This document shows positions 9,901 to 18,947 of a stretch of 64,000 nucleotides of DNA, piece by piece. Each line of letters starts with the position of its first letter. The stretch's first letter is position 1. The notes beneath the pieces were generated by a model. That model worked only from the letters and a program-made list of their open reading frames with translations. It was not told the DNA's origin and did not search any database. Position numbers and translations under genes: made by a program. Origin of the DNA: Stutzerimonas kirkiae (lineage in GTDB: Bacteria; Pseudomonadota; Gammaproteobacteria; Pseudomonadales; Pseudomonadaceae); the NCBI RefSeq assembly GCF_004327335.1, contig NZ_QJUO01000005.1, positions 1 to 64,000 on the forward strand, read 5' to 3'.

Positions 9901-9959
9901 CTTCCGTCGGATGCCATGCACAATCATGCCGCAGCCACCTAGAAACGGAGCGATTCTCC

Positions 9960-12524
9960 ATGCGCACAAGCCGCAAATGGCTGACCTGCTCGACCCTGGC
10001 GCTCATATTGGCAGTGATCGCCGCAGGCCTGTATGGGCAACAGCGCTGGCAGCGTCTCAAGCAGGAAAACGGCATTACCGCCATCGACTGGCAAGGCCTC
10101 GGTATTGGCCGCTCCGGCATGACCCTGCAGCGCTTCATCTATAAGCAAGAGACGGCGGACGGCGGGCGGCTGGAGCTGAGCGCGGAAGGCCTGCGCTTGC
10201 GGATCGGCAGCCTGTTCGCCACACCCGCGCTCAAGGCATTGCACATGGACAGGCTGGAGATCGAAGTCCGGGCAGGCGCAGCGGATGTCGAAAGCACACG
10301 GCCGGCATTCGATCCAACGATGCTCCAGCAGTGGGCGGCCTGGATACCGGAACAGGGCAGCCTGCCCGTCATCGAACTGAAACTGCCCTGTGCCAGCGGC
10401 CAATGCCAGGAGCGCCTCAGCCTGCGCTGGCAGCATGCGGGGCGTGAGTTGCTGCCAGCCGAGATAGACTTGACGGCGCAGCGCGACGGCCACAGGCTGC
10501 AGCTCGACGCCAGGGCCTGGCAGGCACGGCCCGCGGAGCTGCAACTGAATGCCCGGCTCTCCCTGGACGGGCAGCCACGGATCTTCCTGAACAACCTGAT
10601 CTCGTCCGCGGAGGAACGCTGGTCAGGCAGCATGACCATGGGTGCCCTGCCGGAAGCACCCTGGCTGCTCGACTGGCTCTCGCCGTGGCTACCCCAGCCG
10701 CCCCAGGCCTTTCCCGCGCTGGCGGAACAGATGCACCTGGTAGTCGCCTGGTCACTCGAACGGCCCTTCGACAGCGAGGGCCTGCCGGATGGCGAGTTCA
10801 ACCTCGACCTCAACCTGCCGGAGTACTGGCCGCTACCGGTGCTGGGGCAGCTCAAGGGCGACCTGAACCTGCAGGCACAGGGCCGGGACGGCGTATGGCT
10901 ACCGTCGAGCCTCGACGCCGCGCTCGACTGGCGGCCCGAGGCAACCTTGCTCGAAGGTGTTCCAGCGGCCCTGCGGCCCGCTGAACTGACCCTAGGGATT
11001 ACCCCCGGAGCGCCTGCAACGTCACGGGATAGCCTGCCACTGCGGCTACACCTGCAAAGCGAGGGCAAATTGAATCTGCAACTGGACAGCGCCCTCCAGT
11101 TGCATACCAGGGCCGCGAACTACCGGCTGGAATCATCTGAAGGGCAGCTACGCCTGCAAGCCCCAAGCCTGGATCTTTTCGATCATCGGTTGACAGGACT
11201 GGAAGCGACGCTGGGCTTCACCGCCAGTGCCGACCTGCACCAGGCAGAACTGCGGCTGGAACAGAACCCGACAATCCGCATCGACAGCCTGCGCACCAGC
11301 GACTGGGCGGGCGAAAAACTGCAACTGAGCCTGAAAGACGCCCATTTGCAGGCCGACCTGCAACAACAAGCCACCGAGGACCGCCGCTTCGCACTGAACG
11401 CAGCGCCCGAACTCCGCGTGCAGAAACTGTCTCATGCCCTGCTCAAACCACTTGGCTGGCAGTGGAGCGGAAAACTTCAGGTGAATGAGCGCCAGTTGGA
11501 GCTCCAGGGCCCCTTGCGCAACGACGCCGGCCTGACCCTGCAATTGGCGCTCGCGCAAGCCTGGGGCGGAACCCTGGCTATGGACGCCGGCTTGCAGGAG
11601 ATATTCTTCCGCGCCGGCAACCCACTCTCCGCCAGTTTCAGCGACTGGCCGCAAACCCTCGCCTTCGACAACGGACGGCTGAACGCCAGGGCCAGCCTCG
11701 AATGGCCTGCCGCCTCCGAGCTAACGGCCAGCCTGCGGCTGGAAGCCCGTGGGCTCTCGGGTATTTATGCACGCAGCGAACTGAGCGGCCTGGATACCCT
11801 GCTGGAGATGCGCGTCAACGGGCAGAAGCTGCAAGTGGATGGCGCACGACTGGACCTGCAGCAACTCAATGTCGGCTTTCCCATCGGCCCGCTGCACTGG
11901 CAAGGCAGCTACCAGGCGAACCTGCGAAGCCCGGCCAGCGGGCGTTTGCAATGGCAGGCGGCGGAAACCCGGCTGCTGGGCGGGCGCCTGTGGCTGGATG
12001 CCGGCGAAGTCGACCTGGCCGCCAGCGAACAACGCCTGGCGCTGAATCTGGAGGGTTTGCAGATACCGGAACTGCTGCGCGCCTACCCGGCCGAGGGGCT
12101 GACCGGCAGCGGAATCATCGACGGCAATGCCCAACTGCGCAGTTCGCCGGAGGGCTACAGCATCGACCAGGGCCTGCTGAACGCCCGTGCGCCAGGCGGC
12201 GTGCTGCAATTCCGCTCGGCGAAGATCCAGGCCCTGGGGCAGTCCAACCCGGCGATGAAGATCGTCGCCGAAGCCCTGGACGACTTCCATTACAGTCGCC
12301 TCGACAGCGATGTCCGCTATGATGAGCGCGGCAAGCTGCAACTCGGCCTGCGCCTGCACGGCAACAACCCGACGCTCGAAGGCGGGCGCCCGATCAATTT
12401 CTCGATCAACCTCGAGGAAGATATCCCGGCCCTGCTGACCAGCCTGCAATTGAGCGATAGAGTGAGCGAAACCATCCAGCGGCGTGTGCAGCAGAGCCTG
12501 CAACGCGACAAGACCGCCCCTTGA
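9960..12524 (+). CDS. ydbH: YdbH-family AsmA-like intermembrane phospholipid transport protein
   Basis: An 854-residue protein with one N-terminal membrane anchor (about residues 8-27) followed by a long, beta-rich periplasmic part. In E. coli, YdbH is one of three AsmA-like proteins (with TamB and YhdP) thought to form a hydrophobic groove carrying phospholipids between inner and outer membrane. The family call rests on the overall pattern, on the C-terminal region with ITGSG/IDGNAQLR-like strands, and on the two following genes, which match the known partners YnbE and YdbL. The ATG at 9960 is chosen because the membrane anchor starts there and ACGGAG lies about 12 bases upstream; an in-frame extension to 9882 lacks family-like sequence. 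The stop is 16 bases before ynbE. Confidence 0.85.
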   Translation: MRTSRKWLTCSTLALILAVIAAGLYGQQRWQRLKQENGITAIDWQGLGIGRSGMTLQRFIYKQETADGGRLELSAEGLRLRIGSLFATPALKALHMDRLEIEVRAGAADVESTRPAFDPTMLQQWAAWIPEQGSLPVIELKLPCASGQCQERLSLRWQHAGRELLPAEIDLTAQRDGHRLQLDARAWQARPAELQLNARLSLDGQPRIFLNNLISSAEERWSGSMTMGALPEAPWLLDWLSPWLPQPPQAFPALAEQMHLVVAWSLERPFDSEGLPDGEFNLDLNLPEYWPLPVLGQLKGDLNLQAQGRDGVWLPSSLDAALDWRPEATLLEGVPAALRPAELTLGITPGAPATSRDSLPLRLHLQSEGKLNLQLDSALQLHTRAANYRLESSEGQLRLQAPSLDLFDHRLTGLEATLGFTASADLHQAELRLEQNPTIRIDSLRTSDWAGEKLQLSLKDAHLQADLQQQATEDRRFALNAAPELRVQKLSHALLKPLGWQWSGKLQVNERQLELQGPLRNDAGLTLQLALAQAWGGTLAMDAGLQEIFFRAGNPLSASFSDWPQTLAFDNGRLNARASLEWPAASELTASLRLEARGLSGIYARSELSGLDTLLEMRVNGQKLQVDGARLDLQQLNVGFPIGPLHWQGSYQANLRSPASGRLQWQAAETRLLGGRLWLDAGEVDLAASEQRLALNLEGLQIPELLRAYPAEGLTGSGIIDGNAQLRSSPEGYSIDQGLLNARAPGGVLQFRSAKIQALGQSNPAMKIVAEALDDFHYSRLDSDVRYDERGKLQLGLRLHGNNPTLEGGRPINFSINLEEDIPALLTSLQLSDRVSETIQRRVQQSLQRDKTAP

Positions 12525-12540
12525 GACAGGAGAATCCTCC

Positions 12541-12732
12541 ATGCGCCCGCGCCCACCCCAGATCATCCTCGCCATGGCCCTGCTGGTCAGTGCCTGCACC
12601 CCGCGCGTCGAGCTGGCCGTCCCCAGCGAGCCGATCAATATCAACCTGAACGTGAAGATCGAGCACGAGATCTACATCAAGGTCGACAAGGCCCTGGACT
12701 CGATCATCAACGAAGACAGCGGTCTTTTCTGA
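12541..12732 (+). CDS. ynbE: YnbE-like lipoprotein, partner of YdbH
   Basis: A 63-residue protein with a short signal sequence and lipobox LVSAC (Cys at about residue 19). A conserved stretch with INLNVKIEHEIYIKVDKAL follows. In E. coli the small outer-membrane lipoprotein YnbE stacks onto the C-terminus of YdbH by beta-strand augmentation to complete the bridge to the outer membrane. GACAGGAG lies just upstream of the ATG. It sits between ydbH (16 bases) and ydbL (9 bases), so the three are surely co-transcribed. Confidence 0.88.
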   Translation: MRPRPPQIILAMALLVSACTPRVELAVPSEPININLNVKIEHEIYIKVDKALDSIINEDSGLF

Positions 12733-12741
12733 GGAATCCCC

Positions 12742-13086
12742 ATGAACAAGCCATTCACACTTGTAACCCTGTTGCTGGCCCTGTGCCTGAGCCTGCCCGC
12801 CGCGGCCCTGAGCCTCAACGAAGCCATGTCCGCGCTGGGTGACGCCAAGGCCAGTGGCCTGGTCGGCGAAAAACCCGATGGCTACCTGGGCGTGGTCCGC
12901 TCCAGCGGCGACGCCGAGGCCATCGCCAGCCAGATCAACCAGGCCCGGCGGGCCGAATACCAGCGCGTCGCACAGAAGAACGGCGTCAATATCAAGGATG
13001 TGGAAGCCATCGCCGGCAAGAAGGCCATCGAGAAGACCCCCGGCGGGCAATTCATCCAGCTCGACGGCAAATGGATACGCAAGTAG
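12742..13086 (+). CDS. ydbL: YdbL family protein (DUF1318), periplasmic
   Basis: A 114-residue protein with a signal peptide ending near ALPAAALS and a DUF1318 body. The body carries LVGEKPDGYLGVV, QINQARRAEYQRVA and the C-terminal GGQFIQLDGKW. In E. coli, YdbL is encoded with YdbH and YnbE and is proposed to prevent runaway polymerisation of YnbE. GAGGAATCCCC precedes the ATG. As the third gene of the ydbH-ynbE-ydbL operon, it makes the set complete. Confidence 0.88.
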   Translation: MNKPFTLVTLLLALCLSLPAAALSLNEAMSALGDAKASGLVGEKPDGYLGVVRSSGDAEAIASQINQARRAEYQRVAQKNGVNIKDVEAIAGKKAIEKTPGGQFIQLDGKWIRK

Positions 13087-13136
13087 CGCCCCGCGCCGTG
13101 CCACCAGGCTCCATCGAAGCGAAGGAAAACAACAAG

Positions 13137-13679
13137 ATGCGGATCAAAGCGAACGACTCCACCCTGCTCGTCATCGATATCCAGGAGCGCCTGCTGCCAG
13201 TGATACAGGACGGAGAAAGCGTGCTCGAACACAGCGGCTGGCTGCTCAGGGCGGCGCAACGCCTGGGCGTGCCGGTGCTGCTGAGCGAGCAATACAGCAA
13301 GGGCCTGGGCCCGACCAGCGCCCGCCTGCGCGAAGGCATCGCCGCCGAGGCCATCCTGGAAAAACTGGAATTCTCCGCGGCGCGCAGCGGCGAACTGTTC
13401 AAGCTGCCAGGTGGCGAGCGCGGCCAGTTCATCATCTGTGGCTGCGAAACCCATGTCTGCGTGCTGCAGACGGTGCTCGACCTGCTGCAGCGCGGCAACC
13501 AGGTATTCGTCGTCGAGGAAGCGGTCGGCTCGCGCCGTGCAGCGGACAAGAAACTGGCGCTGAAACGCATGCGCCAGGCCGGCGCGACCATCGTCTCGCG
13601 GGAGATGGTGGTCTTCGAATGGCTGGAAAAGGCCGGGACCGACGAATTCCGCGCCATCAGCAAGGAATTCATCCGCTGA
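13137..13679 (+). CDS. Isochorismatase-family cysteine hydrolase
   Basis: A 180-residue soluble hydrolase of the isochorismatase / nicotinamidase fold. The expected triad is visible: Asp14 in LLVIDIQE, Lys76 in ILEKLEF and Cys108 in GCETHVC. The substrate is unknown; members act on isochorismate, nicotinamide, N-carbamoyl compounds and similar amides. The ATG at 13137 has AAGGAA about 8 bases upstream and gives the usual family start. The gene begins 50 bases after ydbL on the same strand and may be the last gene of that transcript, though no functional link is known. Confidence 0.85.
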   Translation: MRIKANDSTLLVIDIQERLLPVIQDGESVLEHSGWLLRAAQRLGVPVLLSEQYSKGLGPTSARLREGIAAEAILEKLEFSAARSGELFKLPGGERGQFIICGCETHVCVLQTVLDLLQRGNQVFVVEEAVGSRRAADKKLALKRMRQAGATIVSREMVVFEWLEKAGTDEFRAISKEFIR

Positions 13680-13687
13680 CCTCGGTG

Positions 13688-13758
13688 CGATCCCGGGCTC
13701 ATCGCCCCTGTGCGACTGCCTGCTGGCGGGACGCGGCACGCGTGAATACATCCCTTGC
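13688..13758 (-). repeat. Partial copy (one arm) of the composite MITE-like repeat
   Basis: Read on the minus strand, it contains GGGATGTATTCACGCGTGCC, a CCGCGTCCCGCCAGCAGGC arm, then GGGGCGATGAGCCCGGGATC. These match the right half of the core of the elements at 23998 and 37310. The other arm and both terminal repeats are missing, so this is a decayed or truncated copy. It lies between the hydrolase and channel genes. Confidence 0.75.
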
Positions 13759-13911
13759 GAATCAATTGGATACTGAAAACTTGAGCCGGCTGCCCGGGTA
13801 TCGCCACTGAACCCTCGCCGGCTTCACCGCTCCAAGCAGGACTCCCGGTTTCAACGGACCGAACGTATTTGTTATGGTCCTGCGGGTCTGTCAATCGCTT
13901 AGGAGCTATTT

Positions 13912-15177
13912 ATGCGTGAAGAATGGGCTGTCTGGCTCGTCTGGCTGGGAAACCATCCCGAACTACAAACCCTGCTCGCCAGTTCGGCCCTGGTCATCGC
14001 CGCCTGGGCATCCAACTGGCTGGTCAAGCGCATCCTGGTGCGCGGGCTCTACAAGCTGTTGCGGCACAACCACCAGGGCCAGCCCGAGAACCTCAGCATC
14101 ATCAAGCGCCTGTCCAACATAGTGCCGGCCCTGGTGCTCTCAATTGGCGTGGGTACCATTCCCGGTCTGCCGGAAGCGGTCGTGACCGTGGTGCGCAATG
14201 TCTGCAGCGGCTTCATCGTGCTGACCATCGCCCTGGCCATCGGCGCCCTGCTGGATATCATCAACCTGGTCTACCAGCGCCGCTCCGACGCCAGGCAGCA
14301 CCCGATCAAGGGCTACCTGCAAGTCCTGAAGATCGCCATCTACGCCATCGCCACCATCCTCATCATCGCCGCCCTGATCGACCGCTCGCCGCTGATCCTG
14401 CTGTCCGGCCTCGGTGCCATGGCCGCGGTACTGATGTTGATCTTCCAGGACACCATCCTGTCGCTGGTGGCCAGCGTGCAGATCACCTCCAACGACATCA
14501 TCCGTGTCGGCGACTGGGTGGAAATGCCGCAGTTGAATGCCGATGGCGACGTGATCGATATCGCCCTGCACACGGTCAAGGTGCAGAACTGGGACAAGAC
14601 CATAACCAGCGTCCCGACCAAGCGCTTTATCACCGACTCCTTCAAGAACTGGCGCGGCATGCAGGAAAGCGGCGGTCGGCGCATCAAGCGCAGCCTCTAC
14701 CTGGACCAGCAGAGCGTGCACTTCCTCGACGAGGAGGAGCGCCAGCGGCTGCTGCGCTTCAATCTGCTGGAAGAGTATATCGACGAGAAAAAGCGCGAAA
14801 TCGACGACTGGAACGCCCACCTCGCCGAACGCGGCCAGGAGCCGGTGAACACCCGCCGCCTGACCAACATCGGCAGCTTCCGTGCCTACGTGGAGCGCTA
14901 CCTGCGCAGCCATCCCGGCATCCATCAGGAAATGACGCTGATGGTGCGCCAGCTCAGCCCGACCGCCGACGGCCTGCCGCTGGAAATCTACTGCTTCACC
15001 AACACCGTGGCCTGGGTCGGCTATGAAGGCATCCAGGCGGATATCTTCGACCATCTGCTGGCGATCCTGCCGGAGTTCGGCCTGCGCGTCTTCCAGCACC
15101 CGAGCGGCGCGGACATGCGCGAGCTGCGCCCGGCCTTCGAAACCGAAGCATCTCGCTCGAACGCCGCCCCCACTTGA
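13912..15177 (+). CDS. ybdG: MscS-family mechanosensitive channel, YbdG-like
   Basis: A 421-residue inner-membrane protein of the MscS superfamily. Four or five hydrophobic segments cover about residues 20-190. The pore-lining and beta domain follows, with LLSGLGAMAAVLMLIFQDTI, then SVQITSNDIIRVGDWVEMP and SVPTKRFITDSFKNW. These are signatures of the YbdG subfamily, whose E. coli member is a small-conductance channel for hypo-osmotic stress. The C-terminal cytoplasmic domain ends at a variable tail. AGGAGC lies 7 bases before the ATG. The length fits YbdG (415 residues in E. coli). Confidence 0.88.
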   Translation: MREEWAVWLVWLGNHPELQTLLASSALVIAAWASNWLVKRILVRGLYKLLRHNHQGQPENLSIIKRLSNIVPALVLSIGVGTIPGLPEAVVTVVRNVCSGFIVLTIALAIGALLDIINLVYQRRSDARQHPIKGYLQVLKIAIYAIATILIIAALIDRSPLILLSGLGAMAAVLMLIFQDTILSLVASVQITSNDIIRVGDWVEMPQLNADGDVIDIALHTVKVQNWDKTITSVPTKRFITDSFKNWRGMQESGGRRIKRSLYLDQQSVHFLDEEERQRLLRFNLLEEYIDEKKREIDDWNAHLAERGQEPVNTRRLTNIGSFRAYVERYLRSHPGIHQEMTLMVRQLSPTADGLPLEIYCFTNTVAWVGYEGIQADIFDHLLAILPEFGLRVFQHPSGADMRELRPAFETEASRSNAAPT

Positions 15178-15196
15178 GGCTTGCAGCTAAAAAAGC

Positions 15197-17341
15197 CTAT
15201 TCGATCTGCCGCCGGAACGGCGGCAACGCATCGAGAATGGCCCGGCCATAGCGCTGGGTCACCACCCGGCGATCGAGCAGGGTAATGTCGCCACGGTCCT
15301 CCTCGGTGCGCAGCAGGCGGCCGCAGGCCTGCACCAGGCGCAGCGAGGCATCCGGTACGGCGATCTCCATGAAGGGGTTGCCGCCGCGCGCCTCGATCCA
15401 CTCGGCCAGCGCCGCTTCGACCGGGTCGTCCGGCACCGCGAAGGGAATCTTGGCGATCACCACATGCTCGCAGTAGGCACCCGGCAGGTCGACGCCCTCG
15501 GCGAAACTGGCCAGCCCGAACAGCACGCTGGTCTCGCCCTCGTCTACCCGCGCCTTGTGCTTGTTCAGGGTTTCCTGCTTGGAAAGGTTGCCCTGGATCA
15601 GCACGCGTCGGCGCCAGTCGCGCTCCAGGCCATCGAAGACATCCTGCATCTGCTTGCGCGAGGAAAACAGCACCAGCGTGCCGCGGGCGCCCTCCACCAG
15701 CCGTGGCAACTCGCGGATGATGGCCGCCGTGTGCGCCGTGGCATCCCGTGGGTCGGCCTTGAGATCGGGTACGCGCAACACGCCGGCTTCGGCATGCCGG
15801 AACGGGCTGGGCACCACGGCGGTGACAGCCCCCTTGGGCAGGCCGGCACGCATGCGGAAACGATCGAAGGTATTCAGCGCCGTCAGCGTCGCCGAGGTCA
15901 CCAGCGCGCCATAGGCGACGTTCCACAGATTGCGCCTGAGGGTTTCCGCCGCCAGGATCGGGCTGGCATTGACCTCGATATCGAACAGCGCCCCGCTTTC
16001 CGCCAGGGTCAGCCAGCGCGCCATCGGCGGGCTGCCCTCGGGGTCTTCGGCGGTAAAGGCGCCCCACAGCTCCCAGTTGCCCTGGGAACGGGTCAGCAGG
16101 CTGCCGAACAGCGGATACCACTCCTCGGCCTGGTGACTGGCGATGCCACCGCCCGCCTCGCCGTCCATCGCCTCCTTGAGCAACTCGGCCAGCCGGGTGA
16201 ACAGATCGGTCAGCTTGCCGAAGCCCTTCTTCAACTCGATGCCCAGCTCGACCAGGTGCTCCGGTACCACGCCGCCGACGAAGCGATGCCGTGGCCGCTC
16301 GCGCCCGTTCATATCCTCGCCGGCCTTGAAGTCGGCCAGTTGCTCGCAGGCACTGAACATGAACTGCATCTGCGTGCGCAGGTCCCTGGCCAGCTCCGGC
16401 AAACCCTCGACCAGGCGACCGAAATCCCCCGGCAGCGGATTCTGCGCCAGCAGCTTGGTCATGTTCTTATCGATCTGCGCCAGCCAGTCGGCGGTCGAGT
16501 GCAGGCGGGTGAAATGGGCGAAATGGCCGATGGCCTTGTCCGGCAGGTGGTGCCCTTCGTCAAACACGTAGAGAGTGTCGCGCGGGTCCGGCAGCACGGC
16601 GCCGCCGCCCAGGGCCAGGTCGGCCAGCACCATGTCGTGGTTGGTGACGATCACATCGACCTTGGTCATGCCCTCGCGCGCCTTGTAGAAGGCGCACTGC
16701 TGGAAATTCGGACAATGCCGGCCGGTGCACTGGCTGTGGTCGGTGGTCAGCCGCGCCCAGTCGCTGTCCTCCAGCTCCTGCGGCCAACTGTCGCGATCGC
16801 CATCCCAGAGATTGCCCGCCAGTTTCTCGATCATGCCGCCGAACAGCTTCTGGCTGCGCTCGTCGACATCGATGCGGAAACCTTCCTCTTCGAACAACTG
16901 GGCCGTGGCGCTCTGCGCCTGGCCTTCCTGCAACAGGACATCCAGCTTGGACAGGCACAGGTAGCGCCCGCGGCCCTTGGCCAGGGCGAAACTGAAATTC
17001 AGCCCGCTGTTGCGCATCAGGTCCGGCAGGTCCTTGTGCACGATCTGTTCCTGCAGCGCCACGGTCGCGGTGGCGATCACCAGGCGCTTGCCGGCCATCT
17101 TCGCCGTGGGAATCACCGCCAGGCTGTAGGCCACCGTCTTGCCGGTGCCGGTGCCCGCCTCCACCGCCACTACGGCGGGTTCGCCATCGCGCCGCCCCTC
17201 GTCATCAACCTCGATCGCGCCCAGCACCTTGGCCACCTCGGCGATCATCAGGCGCTGGCCATAGCGCGGCTTGAGCCCCTTGGCCTCGAGAAAACGGCTA
17301 TAGGCGCCCTGGATCTGGGACTTGAGTTCGGGACTGAGCAT
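15197..17341 (-). CDS. dinG: ATP-dependent 5'-3' DNA helicase DinG (iron-sulphur, SOS-induced)
   Basis: A 714-residue XPD/Rad3-like superfamily 2 helicase that unwinds D-loops, R-loops and forked DNA. Walker A is EAGTGTGKT at residues 61-69 and the DEGH box is in VFDEGHHLPD. Four cysteines at 129, 205, 210 and 216 (C...C-x4-C-x5-C) form the iron-sulphur cluster site as in E. coli DinG. The C-terminal motifs include QACGRLLRTEEDRGDI. A near-consensus LexA box lies 11-26 bases upstream of the ATG, so expression is expected to be SOS-controlled. It converges with the channel gene, ending 20 bases from it. Confidence 0.95.
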   Translation of the reverse strand: MLSPELKSQIQGAYSRFLEAKGLKPRYGQRLMIAEVAKVLGAIEVDDEGRRDGEPAVVAVEAGTGTGKTVAYSLAVIPTAKMAGKRLVIATATVALQEQIVHKDLPDLMRNSGLNFSFALAKGRGRYLCLSKLDVLLQEGQAQSATAQLFEEEGFRIDVDERSQKLFGGMIEKLAGNLWDGDRDSWPQELEDSDWARLTTDHSQCTGRHCPNFQQCAFYKAREGMTKVDVIVTNHDMVLADLALGGGAVLPDPRDTLYVFDEGHHLPDKAIGHFAHFTRLHSTADWLAQIDKNMTKLLAQNPLPGDFGRLVEGLPELARDLRTQMQFMFSACEQLADFKAGEDMNGRERPRHRFVGGVVPEHLVELGIELKKGFGKLTDLFTRLAELLKEAMDGEAGGGIASHQAEEWYPLFGSLLTRSQGNWELWGAFTAEDPEGSPPMARWLTLAESGALFDIEVNASPILAAETLRRNLWNVAYGALVTSATLTALNTFDRFRMRAGLPKGAVTAVVPSPFRHAEAGVLRVPDLKADPRDATAHTAAIIRELPRLVEGARGTLVLFSSRKQMQDVFDGLERDWRRRVLIQGNLSKQETLNKHKARVDEGETSVLFGLASFAEGVDLPGAYCEHVVIAKIPFAVPDDPVEAALAEWIEARGGNPFMEIAVPDASLRLVQACGRLLRTEEDRGDITLLDRRVVTQRYGRAILDALPPFRRQIE

Positions 17342-17351
17342 GAACGAAAGA

Positions 17352-17367
17352 CTGTATGTATCTTCAG
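17352..17367. promoter_or_regulatory. LexA (SOS) box of dinG
   Basis: CTGTATGTATCTTCAG fits CTG-N10-CAG and matches 13 of 16 positions of the gammaproteobacterial SOS consensus CTGTATATATATACAG. It sits just before the dinG start codon, where bound LexA would block transcription, as known for E. coli dinG. Confidence 0.85.
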
Positions 17368-17441
17368 TATTCTGACAGGGCGGCTATGATACCCCGCACA
17401 GCCCGAAGCGCCAGCGAAGATTGTTGGAGAACGGCGACAGG

Positions 17442-17462
17442 CTTCAAGCCACGAGCTTGAAG
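17442..17462. repeat. Small hairpin in the dinG / OmpA-lipoprotein interval
   Basis: CTTCAAGC-CACGA-GCTTGAAG forms a perfect 8-bp stem downstream of the lipoprotein gene on the minus strand. No T-run follows on either strand, so it is a weak terminator candidate or a REP-like palindrome. Confidence 0.4.
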
Positions 17463-17561
17463 CGGGATTTCCACGGGGGCGCCGCATCGCTTGCCGCGCC
17501 CGGCGCTCCCCCGCTAAGGATTCCAGCTTGGCGCCCGAAGCCTGCCGCCGTTTCTGCGTCC

Positions 17562-18200
17562 TTATGGCTGGACTTCGACTTCGGCCTCGACCCGGCGGTT
17601 GATCGCACGCCCCTGCTCCGTGGCGTTGTCCGCCACTGGCCGCGACTCGCCGTAGCCGACGCTGTCGACCCGCGAACCGTCGATCGAGTACTGATCGACC
17701 AGCACATCGCGCACGGCCTTGGCGCGACGCTCGGACAGACGCTGGTTATAGGCGTCCGTCCCCACCGAATCGGTATGCCCTTCCAGCACGGTGGAAGTCT
17801 GCGGGTAAGCCTTGAGGAAGTCGGCCAGGTTGCGGATATCGGCCTGGCTTTCCGGCTTGACCACGGCCCGGTTGAAATCGAACTTCACATCCAGCTCGAC
17901 CCGTACCGCTTCGGCGAGAGGCTCCGGCTCGACCTCCTCCTCGATCACCTCGACCACCTCCTCGTAGACCACGACGGTTTCTTCCTCGGCGCCGTTGGCC
18001 CAACAATAGGCCGCACCGACGCCGGCCCCGATCAACGCACCCCAGCCGGTGTACACGCTGCTCTCGATCGCCCCCAGCGCCGCGCCGCCGACACCGCCGA
18101 CGGCGGCGCAGGTCGGCCAATCCTGTTTCTGTATACCGGCGCACCCGGCCAGAAATGTCGTCATGACAATCACGGGTACCGCTGTCCGTAAAGTACTCAT
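17562..18200 (-). CDS. OmpA-family outer-membrane lipoprotein
   Basis: A 212-residue lipoprotein. The signal peptide ends in the lipobox FLAGC (Cys20). A glycine-rich, glycine-zipper-like stretch at about 32-65 (GGVGGAALGAIES and GALIGAGVGAAY) follows, then an acidic linker rich in Glu and Val, then a C-terminal OmpA peptidoglycan-binding domain with LEGHTDSVG and NQRLSERRAKAV near 140-165. Such proteins anchor the outer membrane to peptidoglycan. GGAGGCGTG lies just upstream of the start. It is transcribed alone, toward dinG. Confidence 0.88.
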   Translation of the reverse strand: MSTLRTAVPVIVMTTFLAGCAGIQKQDWPTCAAVGGVGGAALGAIESSVYTGWGALIGAGVGAAYCWANGAEEETVVVYEEVVEVIEEEVEPEPLAEAVRVELDVKFDFNRAVVKPESQADIRNLADFLKAYPQTSTVLEGHTDSVGTDAYNQRLSERRAKAVRDVLVDQYSIDGSRVDSVGYGESRPVADNATEQGRAINRRVEAEVEVQP

Positions 18201-18401
18201 CGATCACGCCTCCATCCATCAAGAGTGGTCGAAACCATGGCTTCTCGCCCGGCAGGGCGAACCGGCTCCGCAAATGCCCTCCAGGGGCTGCCGGCTCCGC
18301 CACGTTCGCGAATGAAGCGCCGACAACGAGTAGACTAGGCGGCAAACTCCCGGCCCGCCAGTCGAATGGCGTCCCGCTGGCCTGGCACGAACGAGGCTCC
18401 C

Positions 18402-18890
18402 ATGGAAAACGTCGTCCCGACATCGTCCGTCACCTGCCCCTGCGGCAATGGCGACACACTGGCGGACTGCTGTGGCCGCTATCACGACGGGCACCCCGCC
18501 CCAGGCCCCGAGCAGCTCATGCGCTCACGCTACAGCGCCTATGTACTGGGGCTGATCGACTACCTGCGAACGACGACGCTGCCCGCCCAGCAGGACCTGA
18601 TCGACCTCCACGCGATAAGGCAATGGAGCCAGGAAAGCACCTGGCTGGGCCTGGATGTCGAGGAATGCCGGCTCATCGGCGCACAACCGGAGCACGCACA
18701 CGTCAGCTTTACCGCGCGCTGGCATGACATGGCCGGCAATCACGCTCACCACGAACGCTCGACCTTCGTCCAGCGTGACGGTCGCTGGTATTTCATCGAC
18801 CCGACAGTGCCACTGTCGGCAGGCCGCAACGACCCCTGCCCATGCGGCAGCGGGTCGAAATTCAAGAAGTGCTGTGCGCCTTACCTGTAG
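18402..18890 (+). CDS. ychJ: YchJ-family protein with SEC-C motifs
   Basis: A 162-residue protein of the UPF0225/YchJ family. It has zinc-binding SEC-C type motifs at both ends, [13 protein letters not shown] near residue 9 and [16 protein letters not shown] at the C-terminus. Between them lies an NTF2-like fold with [15 protein letters not shown] and ending in [12 protein letters not shown] motifs bind zinc and often mediate ribosome or SecB contacts; the function of YchJ itself is not established. The ATG at 18402 gives the normal family N-terminus and has GAGG upstream; an in-frame ATG at 18366 is less likely. Confidence 0.87.
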   Translation: MENVVPTSSVTCPCGNGDTLADCCGRYHDGHPAPGPEQLMRSRYSAYVLGLIDYLRTTTLPAQQDLIDLHAIRQWSQESTWLGLDVEECRLIGAQPEHAHVSFTARWHDMAGNHAHHERSTFVQRDGRWYFIDPTVPLSAGRNDPCPCGSGSKFKKCCAPYL

Positions 18891-18947
18891 CAACCTCCCC
18901 CGCGTCTTCGCCGCAGCGCTGTCGCGTAGCGAACAGGTGCCCTACCT

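Noticed and set aside
9882-9959. Upstream extension of ydbH to an ATG at 9882
   Set aside because: The added 26 residues are unlike the family and precede the membrane anchor; the ATG at 9960 has a ribosome-binding site.
15464-17389. A 641-codon open frame antisense to dinG
   Set aside because: Opposite to a complete helicase gene and without family motifs.
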